This document shows, piece after piece, positions 1 to 8,344 of a stretch of 64,000 nt of DNA. The translations under genes were made by a program, and so were the position numbers. The stretch is taken from NCBI GenBank assembly GCA_964247725.1, contig CAXTVM010000005.1:51789-115788 (forward strand), given 5' to 3'. Below the pieces are notes generated by a model, which had not been told where the DNA came from, searched no databases, and was given only the letters and a program-made list of their open reading frames with translations. Numbering within the stretch: the first letter of the stretch is position 1; each line of letters opens with the position of its first letter. The DNA comes from Lichenicola sp964247725 (GTDB lineage: Bacteria; Pseudomonadota; Alphaproteobacteria; Acetobacterales; Acetobacteraceae).

Positions 1-920
1 AGATCTCCCGCAAGGCCGACTGACGCGCCGGCCTGGTCGGGGGGCGGGCCCGGGGCGGCCGGTGCCGCGAACGGCGCCGCCAGCCGGCACAGCTCCAGCA
101 GCAGCGGCAACGAGAGCAGCGTTCCGGCGACGCCGCCGGACAGGGCGAGGCGGGCCGTGCGGTGGGCGAAGCGCGCGGCGATGTAGCCGTCGCTGGCGCC
201 GAGCCCGTGCACGATCTCGATCGCCTGCCGGCGCGCCGCCAGAGCCGCCCCGGTCGCGACCGCGACCACCGCCACCGCGACGCCGGCGACCACCAGCAGC
301 GCCAGTCCGGCGCAGGCCTGCAGGCTGGTGCCGAGCAGCACCAGCCGGTCGCTCCAGCCGGCATTGCGCTCCAGCAAGGTGCCGGGTGCCGCCGCCTCCA
401 GCCGTGCGGCGAGGCTGTCGGGCGGCGCAGCACCGGCGCGCAGGCGCAGCTGCACCACCGCCGGCAGCGGCAGCGCGATGCCGGCGTCCGACCCGAGCCA
501 CGGCCGCAGCAGCGCCAGCAGCGCTGTCCGGTCCAGGCGGCGGCGCAGCGCGAACGCGGGTTCCGCGGCCAGCAGCGCCGTCACCGCGCCGATGCGGCTG
601 CCGGCGGTCCCGACGCCGATTTCGGCGGCGGCCTCGTCGGGCCGCGGCACCTGCACGGTCAGCACCGCAGCGGCGCCGCCGCTCCAGCGGCTGGCCAGCA
701 CCGACGCGCCGACCGCGCCGGCCAGCGCCAGGGCGGCCAGGAACGTCATCGCCGCCACCAGAGCCGGCAGCAGGCGATCCGACAGCGCGCGCCGCAGCGA
801 CAGCCCGTCCGGCCGGCGACGCGCCCGGCCCCAACCCCAACCCCTGCCTTGGCTCGGACGCCCGCCCTGGCGCCCGTCTTGGGCCGGCCGAGGGGCCACC
901 AGCGGACCGCCGTCACCCAT
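1..920 (-). CDS. ftsX: Cell division ABC transporter permease FtsX (3' end outside window)
   Basis: Permease half of the FtsEX complex, which acts in the inner membrane at the septum and couples ATP hydrolysis to activation of cell-wall hydrolases. The frame opens with ATGGGTGACGG at 920 and stays open to base 1, giving about 306 residues. It shows an Arg-rich cytoplasmic N-terminus, a first membrane segment around residues 50-70 (LLPALVAAMTFLAALALAG), a periplasmic stretch, and a further hydrophobic segment (LALLVVAGVAVAVVAVATG) near residue 205, followed by the conserved permease region containing IEIVHGLGASDGYIA. The start overlaps the ftsE stop by 8 bases, the usual coupled arrangement. 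Only the C-terminal end is missing. The neighbour makes the assignment firm. Confidence 0.88.
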   Translation of the reverse strand, partial: MGDGGPLVAPRPAQDGRQGGRPSQGRGWGWGRARRRPDGLSLRRALSDRLLPALVAAMTFLAALALAGAVGASVLASRWSGGAAAVLTVQVPRPDEAAAEIGVGTAGSRIGAVTALLAAEPAFALRRRLDRTALLALLRPWLGSDAGIALPLPAVVQLRLRAGAAPPDSLAARLEAAAPGTLLERNAGWSDRLVLLGTSLQACAGLALLVVAGVAVAVVAVATGAALAARRQAIEIVHGLGASDGYIAARFAHRTARLALSGGVAGTLLSLPLLLELCRLAAPFAAPAAPGPPPDQAGASVGLAGD

Positions 921-1581
921 CGTCGAGCAGCCGTCCGCGCTGCAGCCGCAGCGCCGGGTGTGGGTAGCGTCGCGGCAGCGCCTCGCTGTGGGTCGCGACC
1001 AGGACGGTCGAACCCATCTGGTTCAGCTCGAGGAAGAGCTGCATCAGCCGCATCGCCTGCACCTCGTCGAGCGCCCCGGTCGGCTCGTCGGCCAGCAGCA
1101 GCGGCGGACGATGCACCACGGCCCGCGCCACCGCCACGCGCTGCTGCTCGCCGCCGGACAGCTGGTGCGGCCGCGCGTGGAGCTTCCGCCCGAGTCCGAC
1201 CCAGCGCAGCATCTCCGTGACCTCCAGCGCCACCCGCTCCTCCGCCAGCCCGTCCAGCCGCAGCCGCAGCGCCACGTTGTCGAACACGCTGAGCTCGGGC
1301 AGCAGCCGCAGGTCCTGCAGGACCGCGCCGGTGCGGCGCCGCAGCCGCGCCAGGGCGGCCCGCCGCGCGCGGTGCACCGGCACGCCGAACAGCTCGAGCC
1401 GGCCGGCGGTGGGCCGGGCGCCCAGGTTCAGCAGCCGCAGCAGGCTCGACTTGCCGGCGCCGGACGCGCCCAGCACCCAGCGGAACGCGCCGGACGGGAT
1501 GGTGGCGCTGATCCCGGCCAACACCTCGGGACCGGTGCCGGCGCCGCCATAACGAAGGCTCACTTCGTGGAGCTGGATCAC
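913..1581 (-). CDS. ftsE: Cell division ATP-binding protein FtsE
   Basis: ABC-type ATPase of 222 residues, the usual FtsE length. Visible motifs are Walker A GASGAGKSS at residues 38-46, the signature LSGGEQQR at 141-148, Walker B LLLADEPTGA at 161-170, and the switch His in VATHSE. Together with FtsX it forms the septal complex that controls peptidoglycan hydrolases. It starts at the ATG at 1581, only 66 bases from the divergent zinc-ribbon gene, so both promoters must lie in that short gap. Its stop overlaps the ftsX start, implying translational coupling. The family match is strong; the overlap with an FtsX-like permease separates it from other short ABC ATPases such as LolD. Confidence 0.93.
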   Translation of the reverse strand: MIQLHEVSLRYGGAGTGPEVLAGISATIPSGAFRWVLGASGAGKSSLLRLLNLGARPTAGRLELFGVPVHRARRAALARLRRRTGAVLQDLRLLPELSVFDNVALRLRLDGLAEERVALEVTEMLRWVGLGRKLHARPHQLSGGEQQRVAVARAVVHRPPLLLADEPTGALDEVQAMRLMQLFLELNQMGSTVLVATHSEALPRRYPHPALRLQRGRLLDDG

Positions 1582-1647
1582 GATTCAACACATCGAAGGG
1601 AATCGGTGCCATCGTGCGGTCTTCGACCGGAGCGGCAGCGACCACCG

Positions 1648-2211
1648 ATGCACGTGCTGTGTCCGTCCTGCGAGGCGGAATACGAGATCCCGTCGCTGCG
1701 GCGGCCCCGCACGCTGCGCTGCGCCCGCTGCGCCAGCGAGTGGCGCGTGATGCCGGAGCCGGAGCCCGCACTGGCAGGGGCCGCGGCGATGCCCGCCGCC
1801 GGGACGTCCGGGCTCGCCGACCCGGCCGAGCAGGAGGCGCCGCCCGGCTTCTCGACACTGCCCGGGCAGGCGATGCCGGTCGAGGCGGAACCCTCGATGC
1901 CGGCGGTGGACGCGGCGGCGGCGGGGGATGCGTCGCCGACCTCGGCGCCGCTCCTGGCGGAGCGTCCGCTGGTCGGGGCGGCGGCGCGCGCCCTGCTCAG
2001 CCGCGGCGACGCCGTCCTCGGGCTGCTCTGGCTGCTGACCGCCGTCCTCATCGCGGCCGCGCTGTGGGCGGGCTGGCACTGGCGGCTGCCGATCCAGCAT
2101 GGCTGGCCGCCCAGCCTGCGGCTCTACCGCCTGCTGCCGCACGGCGTGCCGGGCGCCGCGATCGGGCACCCGCCGCCCCTGGCGCGTATCGGGGCGCAGG
2201 CGGGGGCGTAG
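1648..2211 (+). CDS. MJ0042-type zinc-ribbon membrane protein
   Basis: A 187-residue protein that begins with a zinc ribbon: CPSC at residues 5-8 and CARC near 25-28, in the MJ0042/zinc-finger family arrangement. A low-complexity Ala/Pro/Glu linker follows, then one membrane segment (AVLGLLWLLTAVLIAAALWAGW) near residue 135, and a short tail rich in Pro, Gly and Arg. This architecture is common beside ftsE in alphaproteobacteria, where its function is not established. The ATG at 1648 was chosen because the zinc-ribbon Cys residues follow directly; the upstream open frame is antisense to ftsE. It is divergent from ftsE and probably shares its short intergenic control region. Confidence 0.75.
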   Translation: MHVLCPSCEAEYEIPSLRRPRTLRCARCASEWRVMPEPEPALAGAAAMPAAGTSGLADPAEQEAPPGFSTLPGQAMPVEAEPSMPAVDAAAAGDASPTSAPLLAERPLVGAAARALLSRGDAVLGLLWLLTAVLIAAALWAGWHWRLPIQHGWPPSLRLYRLLPHGVPGAAIGHPPPLARIGAQAGA

Positions 2212-2220
2212 GCGGCGGGC

Positions 2221-2676
2221 TCACATGCCGCGCGCGGCGAGGGCCGACAGGGTGGCGCCGACCGCGGCACCCGCCATCATCAGCAGCCCCAGCGCGACCA
2301 GCCCGCCCGGCGTCACCCAGTAGCCGGCCAGGTGCATGCCGCTGGGGATGGCGCCCGAGATCGTGTTCAGGATGTCGCGCGCCTGGCTGTCGGTGTTGCC
2401 GGCCTGAGTGGTGACGGCCTGATTGGTGACGGCCTGGGTGGTGACGGCGGCGACGATCCGCGGCAGCGACCACCAGCCGATGCCGACGACCAGCAGCAGC
2501 GGCGCCAGCAGCTCGGCGATTTGCTGCAGGAAATAGAACAGGAAGTGCATCACCCCCCAGAGTCCGAGCCGCAGCCCGTTGCGGCGCCGCACCGGCAGAG
2601 GCCCGTCCGGGTCTGCTCGCTCGCGCTGGCGCCAGCTCCAGGGCGCCGTCGGGGGCGCGGTCGGGGTGCCGGTCAT
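2221..2676 (-). CDS. Small membrane protein, unknown function
   Basis: A 151-residue protein not recognised from any family. It has a charged N-terminus, a hydrophobic segment (FLQQIAELLAPLLLVVGIGWW) around residues 48-68, a short periplasmic or cytoplasmic loop, and a second hydrophobic segment near the C-terminus (LVALGLLMMAGAAVGATLSAL). The loop contains a small internal repeat, TQAV/NQAV/TQAG, caused by a roughly 18-base imperfect tandem repeat at about 2405-2450. It is convergent with the zinc-ribbon gene, with 9 bases between the stops. A two-helix membrane protein is all the sequence supports. Confidence 0.5.
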   Translation of the reverse strand: MTGTPTAPPTAPWSWRQRERADPDGPLPVRRRNGLRLGLWGVMHFLFYFLQQIAELLAPLLLVVGIGWWSLPRIVAAVTTQAVTNQAVTTQAGNTDSQARDILNTISGAIPSGMHLAGYWVTPGGLVALGLLMMAGAAVGATLSALAARGM

Positions 2677-2728
2677 CGATCGTCTCCCGGAGTGCTGCGG
2701 ATCCAGCCGCCGCCTCCATCGGGCGCAG

Positions 2729-3667
2729 CTAAACCCAGCCGGGAGATGTCAGCAACATCGGCGCCCCACCGGGGTCCTGCCCCGGTCTCCGGCCCCGCCC
2801 CAAGGCCGCCTCGGGCATGCCGAGATCGCCGGCCCGGCCGCGTCCGGCGACGCCGGCGAGGTCGGCCAGCGCAAACGGCGCCTCTGGCCAATGCAGGCCG
2901 GCGCCGGGCATGGTGGCCAGATCGAACGCGGCCCCGGTCGCGGTCGGCCCGGCCACCATGCCGATCCCCTGCAGCGAGAACGGTCCGCCCTCGATCTCGC
3001 CCTGCCGCGGTCGACGGCGGCGACTGGATCGCCGGGTTGGACAGCGCGTCGAACGAGAGCGGCAGGATCCCGGCGATCGTGACGGCGACGCTGGAGGCGG
3101 CTCGGGCGGCCCAGCCCGCGATCGCGAACAGGAAGCCGACCGTCGCGGTGCGCCGGGCGCCGAGGTGCCGGGTCGCGTGCCGCACCGGCAGGCTCCGAGC
3201 CAGCGCCTGGGCGATGCCGTCCAGCCGAAGCGCATCTGGTTGGCAAGGATGAAGCTGCTCTGCCGCGCGCCGATCGCGACCCGCCCGCAGCACCAGGTGA
3301 GGTCGAGCCGCAGCGTCCAGCCGCAGACCGGAACAGCGACAGCGAGCCGATCGGGTTGGCGCGCGTCCAGGAGAAGCGCCGGCGCCGCTCCGGCGGCAGG
3401 CTTTCCAGCAGCACCGGCAGCCCGTAGGGCACGTTGGCGCCGATCAGCGCCGCGGAGACCAGGAACGGCAGCCGCAGCCAGAGGCTGCCGAGCCAGCCGC
3501 CAAGCGCAGGGCGGACCACGGAGCCGAGCCCGAACGTCGCCTCCACCAGCCCGAACGCCCGCAACCCGACCCTCCCGCGGCGCCGCGCCGGCAACGTTGC
3601 CGGCAAGCGTGACGAGGTCCGGCAACACCGGGATCACGATCGCGAAGCTCAGCGCGTCGACCGCCAC
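2729..3667 (-). pseudogene. Degraded TetA-like major facilitator transporter
   Basis: Pieces of one MFS drug-efflux protein occur in order but in different frames. Near 3667-3595 is VDALSFAIVIPVLPDLV, the TetA-type first helix. In a second frame (about 3606-3325) are FGLVEATFGLGSVVRPALGG and LESLPPERRRRFSW. Around 3275-3230 the first frame resumes with FILANQMRFGW. A third frame (about 3240-3030) has ATVGFLFAIAGWAARA and LSFDALSNPAIQS. The first frame returns with LQGIGMVAGPTATGAAFDL near 2985-2930. At least four frame changes are needed to read through, so the gene cannot make a full transporter. The fragments line up well with tetracycline-resistance-type MFS proteins of about 400 residues. 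Confidence 0.72.
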
Positions 3668-3783
3668 CAGGCGAGGATGAAGGCTACAGGGGCGGGGTGC
3701 TGGCGCAGGGCGGCAACGGGTCGACCGCTGGCGGCGGCGTCACGGGCGGCGCTGGGCTATCGCATCAAAGGGGATAGTCTTGG

Positions 3784-3945
3784 AGAAGAAGGCCAGGGCT
3801 CTGCCCTGGACCCGTTGGGACCGCGGGCCCCAAACCCCGATTCGAAAGAAGATCATCCGTACGTGGAAGTATGACCTCAACGAATCGGGGCCTGGGGCCC
3901 GCGGTCCCAGTGGGGTCCAGGGGCAAAGCCCCTGGCCTTCTTCCC
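3784..3945. repeat. Dispersed long palindromic repeat, copy A
   Basis: Two arms of about 62 bases are near-perfect inverted repeats around a centre of roughly 35 bases. The left arm contains GAAGGCCAGGGC...CCCTGGACCC and ends at CCCCGATTCG (3846). The right arm starts at CGAATCGGGG (about 3881) and ends with CCCCTGGCCTTCTTCCC. The same arms recur at six other places in the window. It fills most of the 305-base gap between the broken transporter and the glycosyltransferase; I see no gene in the remainder of that gap. Confidence 0.85.
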
Positions 3946-3972
3946 GATGCGCTCGACCCGGGCCCGACCGTG

Positions 3973-5091
3973 TCACGGGGCGACGGCCGCCGATCCGGGG
4001 CGGGCACTAAGGGTGCCCGCGCCACTGCTCGCGCCGGCGTTCATCGCCACGCCGATCGGGGTCAGCGCGGCGAGGAAGGTCTCGGCGCAGCTGGTCCAGC
4101 TGTACCGCTCGGCGTGCGCGCGGGCGGCGCCACGGTCGCCGCCCAGTGCCGCCATGGCCGCCGCGTGCAGGTCGTCCGACACCGCGCCGGCGCGCGGGTC
4201 GGCGTCGGCCAGGATGTCGCGCGGCCCGGTCACGTCGAACGCCGCCACCGGCAGGCCGCAGGCCAGCGCCTCCAGCACCACCAGGCCGAAGGTGTCGGTC
4301 CGCGACGGGAACACGAACACGTCGCCGCCGGCATAGGCGGCCGCGAGCTCGGCCTCCGAGAACGGCCCGGTGAATACCACGCCGGGGAACCGCGCCTTCA
4401 GCGCCGCCAGCTGCGGCCCGCCGCCGACCACGATCTTCGAGCCCGGCAGCTCGAGTGCGAGGAAGGCCTCGATGTTCTTCTCGACCGCGATCCGCCCGAC
4501 ATAGAGGAACACCGGCCGTTGGATCCCATGCTCGGCCGCCCAGTCGCGGCGCGGCTCGGGCGCGAACCGCGTCAGGTCGACGCCGCGCGACCAGCTCCGC
4601 AGCCGGGTGAAGCCGCGCCGCTCCAGCTCGTGCCGCAGCGTGGGCGTCGCCACCAGGGTGGCGGCGGCGTCGTTGTGGAAGCGCCGCAGCACGGCGTAGG
4701 CGATGCCGGTCGGCAGCCCGGTGCGGGCGTGGATGTACTCGGGGAAGCGGGTGTGGAACGAGCTGGTGAAGGCGGCGCCGCGCCGGCGGGCCCAGCGCCG
4801 TGCCGCCAGCCCCAGCGGGCCCTCGGTGGCGACGTGCAGGTGGTCGGGTGCGAACCCCGCGATCAGGCGGGCCAGCCGCCGACCGGGCAGCAGCGACAGG
4901 CGGATGTCCGGATAGGTGGGGCAGGGGATCGTCGGGAAGCGGTCGGGTCCGATCACGGCGACGACGTGGCCCATCCGGCGCAGCTCGTCCGCCACCGTGG
5001 AGAGCGTGCGCACGACGCCGTTCACCTGCGGCATCCAGGCGTCGGACACGATCAGGATGCGGCGGCCGGCCGGCGTGCCGATGGTGGTCAT
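3973..5091 (-). CDS. GT4-family glycosyltransferase (mannosyltransferase-like)
   Basis: A 372-residue GT-B glycosyltransferase. N-terminal motifs are ILIVSDAWMPQVNGVVRTL and HVATEGPLGLAAR; the C-terminal half has the Glycos_transf_1 features VGRIAVEKNIEAFL, GGGPQLAALKARFPGVVFTG and the sugar-nucleotide EX7E-type segment DTFGLVVLEALACGLPVA. It resembles GDP-mannose-dependent alpha-mannosyltransferases of the MgtA type, which act on glycolipid acceptors at the cytoplasmic membrane face. The start is placed at the ATG at 5091, just after the stop of the upstream phosphoesterase (13-base gap), so the two are likely co-transcribed. The exact sugar donor cannot be read from the sequence. Confidence 0.85.
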   Translation of the reverse strand: MTTIGTPAGRRILIVSDAWMPQVNGVVRTLSTVADELRRMGHVVAVIGPDRFPTIPCPTYPDIRLSLLPGRRLARLIAGFAPDHLHVATEGPLGLAARRWARRRGAAFTSSFHTRFPEYIHARTGLPTGIAYAVLRRFHNDAAATLVATPTLRHELERRGFTRLRSWSRGVDLTRFAPEPRRDWAAEHGIQRPVFLYVGRIAVEKNIEAFLALELPGSKIVVGGGPQLAALKARFPGVVFTGPFSEAELAAAYAGGDVFVFPSRTDTFGLVVLEALACGLPVAAFDVTGPRDILADADPRAGAVSDDLHAAAMAALGGDRGAARAHAERYSWTSCAETFLAALTPIGVAMNAGASSGAGTLSARPGSAAVAP

Positions 5092-5104
5092 CGCGCGCGC
5101 CGGC

Positions 5105-5953
5105 TCAGGCCACCGCGGGATGGGCTTCGGTCCGGGCGGGAGCCGCGCGCGGACGGGGGCCGCGCTCGGCCAGGAAGCTGAGCCGGCGCCGCAGCGCCCA
5201 GTCGAGCAGCTCCAGCCGGCCGTCGGCATGCTCGACCAGCGCGGTGCAGCTCTCCACCCAGTCGCCGTCGTTGACGTAGAGCACGCCGCCGATGTCGCGC
5301 ATCTCGGCGTGGTGGATGTGGCCGCAGACGACGCCGTCGACGCCGCGCCGGCGGGCCTCGTCGGCCACCGCGCGCTCGAAGCGGTCGATCGCCTTGACCG
5401 CCTCCTTGACCTGCCGCTTCAGCCACGCCGACAGCGAGCGGTAGGGCAGGCCGAGCCGCCGCCTGACGAGGTTGAACCAGCGGTTGACCACCAGCGAGGC
5501 GGCGTAGGCGCGGTCGCCGAGCAGCGCCAGGTACCGGGCGTAGCGGACCACGCTGTCGAACTCGTCGCCGTGCATCACCAGCAGGCGGCGGCCGTCGGCG
5601 GTCTCGTGCACCGCGTCCCGGCACAGCCGCACGCCCGCGACAACCAGCCTCATCGGCAGCCAGGCCCGGAACATCTCGTCGTGGTTGCCGGGGATGTAGA
5701 CCACGTCGGTGCCGCCGCGGGCCGCCATCAGCACCAGCCGCAGCACCTCGTCGTGGTGGGCGTCCCAGTACCAGCCGCGGCGCAGCCGCCAGCCGTCGAG
5801 GATGTCGCCGACCAGGTAGAGCGTCTCGCAGCTGGTGCGCTGCAGGAAGTCGGCGAGGAAGTCGGCGCGGCAGCCGCGGGTGCCGAGATGCACGTCGGAC
5901 AGGAACACGGTCCGGTAGCGGGTGATCGTCGGCTGGAGCTCCATCGCGTCCAT
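5105..5953 (-). CDS. LpxH-like metallophosphoesterase (UDP-2,3-diacylglucosamine hydrolase family)
   Basis: A 282-residue calcineurin-like phosphoesterase with all metal-binding blocks: SDVHLGTRG, VGDILDGW, PGNHDE, HGDEFD and CGHIHHAEM. It resembles UDP-2,3-diacylglucosamine pyrophosphatases of lipid A synthesis, but is longer than the roughly 240-residue E. coli LpxH and carries an extra basic segment (KRQVKEAVKAIDRFERAV). This subfamily often sits beside a GT4 glycosyltransferase, as here. The ATG at 5953 is preferred because GGGAGAGG lies 3-10 bases upstream; an in-frame ATG at 6022 is also possible. Whether it is the housekeeping LpxH or acts on another UDP-sugar lipid is not decidable here. 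Confidence 0.82.
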   Translation of the reverse strand: MDAMELQPTITRYRTVFLSDVHLGTRGCRADFLADFLQRTSCETLYLVGDILDGWRLRRGWYWDAHHDEVLRLVLMAARGGTDVVYIPGNHDEMFRAWLPMRLVVAGVRLCRDAVHETADGRRLLVMHGDEFDSVVRYARYLALLGDRAYAASLVVNRWFNLVRRRLGLPYRSLSAWLKRQVKEAVKAIDRFERAVADEARRRGVDGVVCGHIHHAEMRDIGGVLYVNDGDWVESCTALVEHADGRLELLDWALRRRLSFLAERGPRPRAAPARTEAHPAVA

Positions 5954-6065
5954 GGGCCTCTCCCGTTCCGGCGGGCCCCGACTCCAGCCAGGCTGGAAGG
6001 TCCGCTGCGGCGAACGGCTCATACGCCGGCTCTATCGCAGCGAACGTGACGTTTCGATGATGACG

Positions 6066-6093
6066 GCGCCGGCATGGGTTCCCATGCCGGCGC
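6066..6093. promoter_or_regulatory. Perfect 28-base palindrome in a divergent promoter region
   Basis: GCGCCGGCATGGG is followed by two bases and then its exact reverse complement, giving 13-bp arms with a 2-base loop. It lies in the 196-base gap between the divergent LpxH-like gene and the lipid-kinase-like gene, on the upstream side of both. It could be a dimeric regulator site or a hairpin in the 5' leader of the plus-strand gene. No protein is known to bind it. Confidence 0.45.
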
Positions 6094-6149
6094 GGGGCCG
6101 TCCCGGGGCCGTCGCGCGAACGTCACGGACGGGCGGGCCCGGATCGGTC

Positions 6150-7073
6150 ATGATCGCCGCACGGAGGCGGGGCGCGCGGATGCTCGTGATCTACAATCCG
6201 ACCGCCGGGCGCCGGCGCGCCGGCCGGCTCTGGGCGGTGCTCGACGTGCTGGTGGCCCACGGGGTCCGGCTCGAGGTGGTCGAGACGCAGCGCGCCGGTC
6301 ACGCATCGGTGCTGGCGCGCGAGGCGTCGGCGCTGGGTGCCGGCCTGGTGGTCGCTGCCGGCGGCGACGGCACCATCGCCGAGGTCGCGACCGGGCTGCT
6401 GGACGAGCCCGGGATGCGGCTGGGCATCATCCCGCTCGGCACCGCCAACGTGCTGGCGCACGAGCTGGCGCTGCCGGCCGACCCGGTCGGTATCGCGTCT
6501 GCGCTGGTGGCGGGCGAGACGGTGCCGCTCTGGCCCGGCATCGCGCGCGGCGCCGACGGCGCCCGGCTGTTCGTGCAGATGCTGGGCATCGGCTTCGACG
6601 CGCACGTGGTGCACCGGCTATCGCGGCCGGTGAAGCGGGTGCTGGGCCGGGGCGCCTACGTGGTGCAGACGCTGCGCGAGCTGCCGCGCTACCGGTTCCC
6701 GCCGGTGCGGCTGCTGATCGATGGCGAACCGGTCACCGCCGGCAGCGTGATCATCACCAAGGGCACCCTGTATGGCGGCCCCTACCTGCTGGCGCCGGGT
6801 GCCGCGCCGGACGCGCCCGGCTTCTCGGTGATCCTGTTCGAGCACGCCGGCATCGCCGCTGCGTTGCTGGCCGGGGCGGCGCTGCCGCTGAACCGGCTGG
6901 GCCGGGTGCCGGGCGCCAGCCATCGGCGGGCGTCGGAGATCACGGTGCCGGGCGGCGGCCCGCTGCCGGCGCAGGCCGACGGCGATCCGGCCGGCTGCAC
7001 GCCGCTGCGGGTGAGCGACGCGCCGCACGCGATCGGCGTCCAGGTCGGGCGCGTGCGGCGGCCGGCGGCCTAA
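6150..7073 (+). CDS. Diacylglycerol/lipid kinase family protein (YegS-like)
   Basis: A 307-residue DAGK-catalytic-domain protein. The N-terminus has YNPTAGRRRAGRL, the nucleotide-binding GGDGTIAEVATGLL block follows, then IPLGTANVLAHEL, and a C-terminal beta-sandwich with GIGFDAHVVHRLS and QADGDPAG. The family phosphorylates lipid alcohols such as diacylglycerol, sphingoid bases or undecaprenol using ATP. The start is uncertain between ATG 6150 and ATG 6180; GGAGG at 6163-6167 would serve the latter, though at 12 bases spacing. It is divergent from the LpxH-like and glycosyltransferase genes, so a shared role in envelope lipids is plausible but inferred. Confidence 0.82.
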   Translation: MIAARRRGARMLVIYNPTAGRRRAGRLWAVLDVLVAHGVRLEVVETQRAGHASVLAREASALGAGLVVAAGGDGTIAEVATGLLDEPGMRLGIIPLGTANVLAHELALPADPVGIASALVAGETVPLWPGIARGADGARLFVQMLGIGFDAHVVHRLSRPVKRVLGRGAYVVQTLRELPRYRFPPVRLLIDGEPVTAGSVIITKGTLYGGPYLLAPGAAPDAPGFSVILFEHAGIAAALLAGAALPLNRLGRVPGASHRRASEITVPGGGPLPAQADGDPAGCTPLRVSDAPHAIGVQVGRVRRPAA

Positions 7074-7080
7074 GGGATGA

Positions 7081-7262
7081 AGGAAGGCCAGGGCGCTGCC
7101 CTGGACCCGTCGGGGCCGTCACGCGAAGCGTGCTGCGCACGACGGCCCCAAACCTCGACTCGTAAGAAGGTGGTCCCTGCATGAAGGCATGACCTTGACG
7201 AATTGGGGCCTGGGGCCCGCGGCCCCAGTGGGGTCCAGGGGCAAGGCCCCTGCCTCCCTTGA
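7081..7262. repeat. Dispersed long palindromic repeat, copy B
   Basis: Same family as the copy at 3784. The left arm begins AAGGAAGGCCAGGGC directly after the stop of the lipid-kinase-like gene; the right arm ends GTCCAGGGGCAAGGCCCC. The left arm carries an extra inner hairpin, GGGGCCGTCACGC...GACGGCCCC, also present in the half copy at 48.1 kb. It fills the gap before the oxygenase-like gene. Confidence 0.82.
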
Positions 7263-7311
7263 CCGGCCCGCCTCAACGGCCGCACATCCCGCTGGCGATG
7301 GAGAGCGACGG

Positions 7312-7869
7312 ATGGCGGTCCAGGACCTGTCCCGGCAGGACATCCGACTCGACCGCGATCCGGAGGTGCTGCGGATCGCCGGCTTCGTCGATGCGGCCGA
7401 GGCGGACGAGCTGCTTCGCTGGGCCTTGCTGATGGAGCCCTGGCTGCGCGACAACGGCACCGGCCGCAGCTTCCTGCGCGTGCACCAGCTGCCGCAGCGG
7501 CCGGCGCTGCACGCCGCGGTCGCCGAGCGGGTGCGCTGCCGCGTCGCCGGCCACGCCGACAGCGTGCTGGAGCCGGTGCTGACCAACTACCTCAGCATCA
7601 TCTCGGCGTCCGGCGCGGTGCATCCTCACACCGACAGCGCCCCCGCCGGCACCCGCCACCTGCGCTGCAACCTGTTCCTGCAGCTCCCCGACGCGGGTGG
7701 GCGGCCGATCATCGCCGGCACCGCCTTCGACGTCGCCGAGCGCTGCCTGCTGTGCTTCTTCCCGAGCAGCAGCCTGCACGCCTCGGAGCCGGCGGCCGGT
7801 CCGCGCAAGCGGGTGCTGCTGTCGTTCGGGCTGCTGGTGCCGCAGGGGTTCACGTTCCGCGAAGGCTAG
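7312..7869 (+). CDS. 2OG-Fe(II) oxygenase-like protein
   Basis: A 185-residue protein with the double-stranded beta-helix pattern of 2-oxoglutarate/iron oxygenases. HTDSAPAG gives an HxD pair near residues 105-107, a distal His occurs in SSSLHASEP, and a following basic pair (RKR) could bind 2-oxoglutarate. NLFLQLPDAGGRPI and FPSSSLHASEP resemble the core of SM-20/prolyl-hydroxylase-type domains. Substrate unknown. The ATG at 7312 lies 8 bases after GGAGAG; the frame upstream runs through repeat copy B and is ignored. Its stop overlaps the convergent VOC gene by 4 bases. Family assignment moderate, function unassigned. Confidence 0.62.
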   Translation: MAVQDLSRQDIRLDRDPEVLRIAGFVDAAEADELLRWALLMEPWLRDNGTGRSFLRVHQLPQRPALHAAVAERVRCRVAGHADSVLEPVLTNYLSIISASGAVHPHTDSAPAGTRHLRCNLFLQLPDAGGRPIIAGTAFDVAERCLLCFFPSSSLHASEPAAGPRKRVLLSFGLLVPQGFTFREG

Positions 7870-8210
7870 TCGGGATCGGCCTGCATCGCCGCCAGCTCGT
7901 TGCCGTTGGGGTCGGTGAACTGGAACCGGCGGCCGCCGGGGAAGCCGAAGATCGGCCGCACGATGCGGCCGCCGGCGTTGACCACCTGCACCAGCGACGC
8001 CTCCAGGTCGTCCACCTGGATCACCGCCAGCGGCATCCGCGTCATCTCCTGCGGGTCCGCCTGCAGGCCCACGTCGACGTCTCCGGTCAGCGTGCAGGCG
8101 TAGCTCGGGCCGTAGCCGACCAGCTGCCAGTCGAAGGCGGCGGCGTAGAAGGCTCTCGCGGCGTCGATGTCGCGCGACGGCAGCTCGATGAAGTTCGGAC
8201 GCGCATGCAT
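7866..8210 (-). CDS. VOC (glyoxalase/bleomycin resistance) family protein
   Basis: A 114-residue single-domain vicinal-oxygen-chelate protein. It has the paired beta-alpha-beta-beta-beta layout: NFIELPSRDIDAARAFYAAAFDW at the N-terminus (a first metal-ligand position) and FQFTDPNGNELAAMQ at the C-terminus (the conserved DPxGN with a Glu ligand). Such proteins include lyases, dioxygenases and drug-binding proteins; no substrate can be assigned. It is divergent from the chemosensory operon; a short inverted repeat lies between them. Confidence 0.78.
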   Translation of the reverse strand: MHARPNFIELPSRDIDAARAFYAAAFDWQLVGYGPSYACTLTGDVDVGLQADPQEMTRMPLAVIQVDDLEASLVQVVNAGGRIVRPIFGFPGGRRFQFTDPNGNELAAMQADPD

Positions 8211-8244
8211 GACCGGCTCCCGCTCGACCGCTTCTGTTCCTATA

Positions 8245-8259
8245 ACGTTCTCATAACGT
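8245..8259. promoter_or_regulatory. Possible operator upstream of the VOC gene
   Basis: ACGTT-CTCAT-AACGT is a perfect 5-bp inverted repeat and also part of a direct repeat (ATAACGT twice, 11 bases apart). It lies 35 bases upstream of the VOC start and within the 134-base gap to the chemosensory operon. AT content is locally higher than in the surroundings, fitting a promoter/operator. No regulator is identified. Confidence 0.3.
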
Positions 8260-8344
8260 GCGGCGGTCGGTCAAGGGTTTCCGGACTGCCGGCCGATTGA
8301 CGGACCGGGTGCGGCCTTGTCTGCTGACGGGCGAGGGAGCACGC

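Noticed and set aside
3740..4025. Several short open frames within repeat copy A and similar ones in the other copies
   Set aside because: They arise from the palindromic repeat itself and translate to the same Gly/Pro-rich peptides in both directions.
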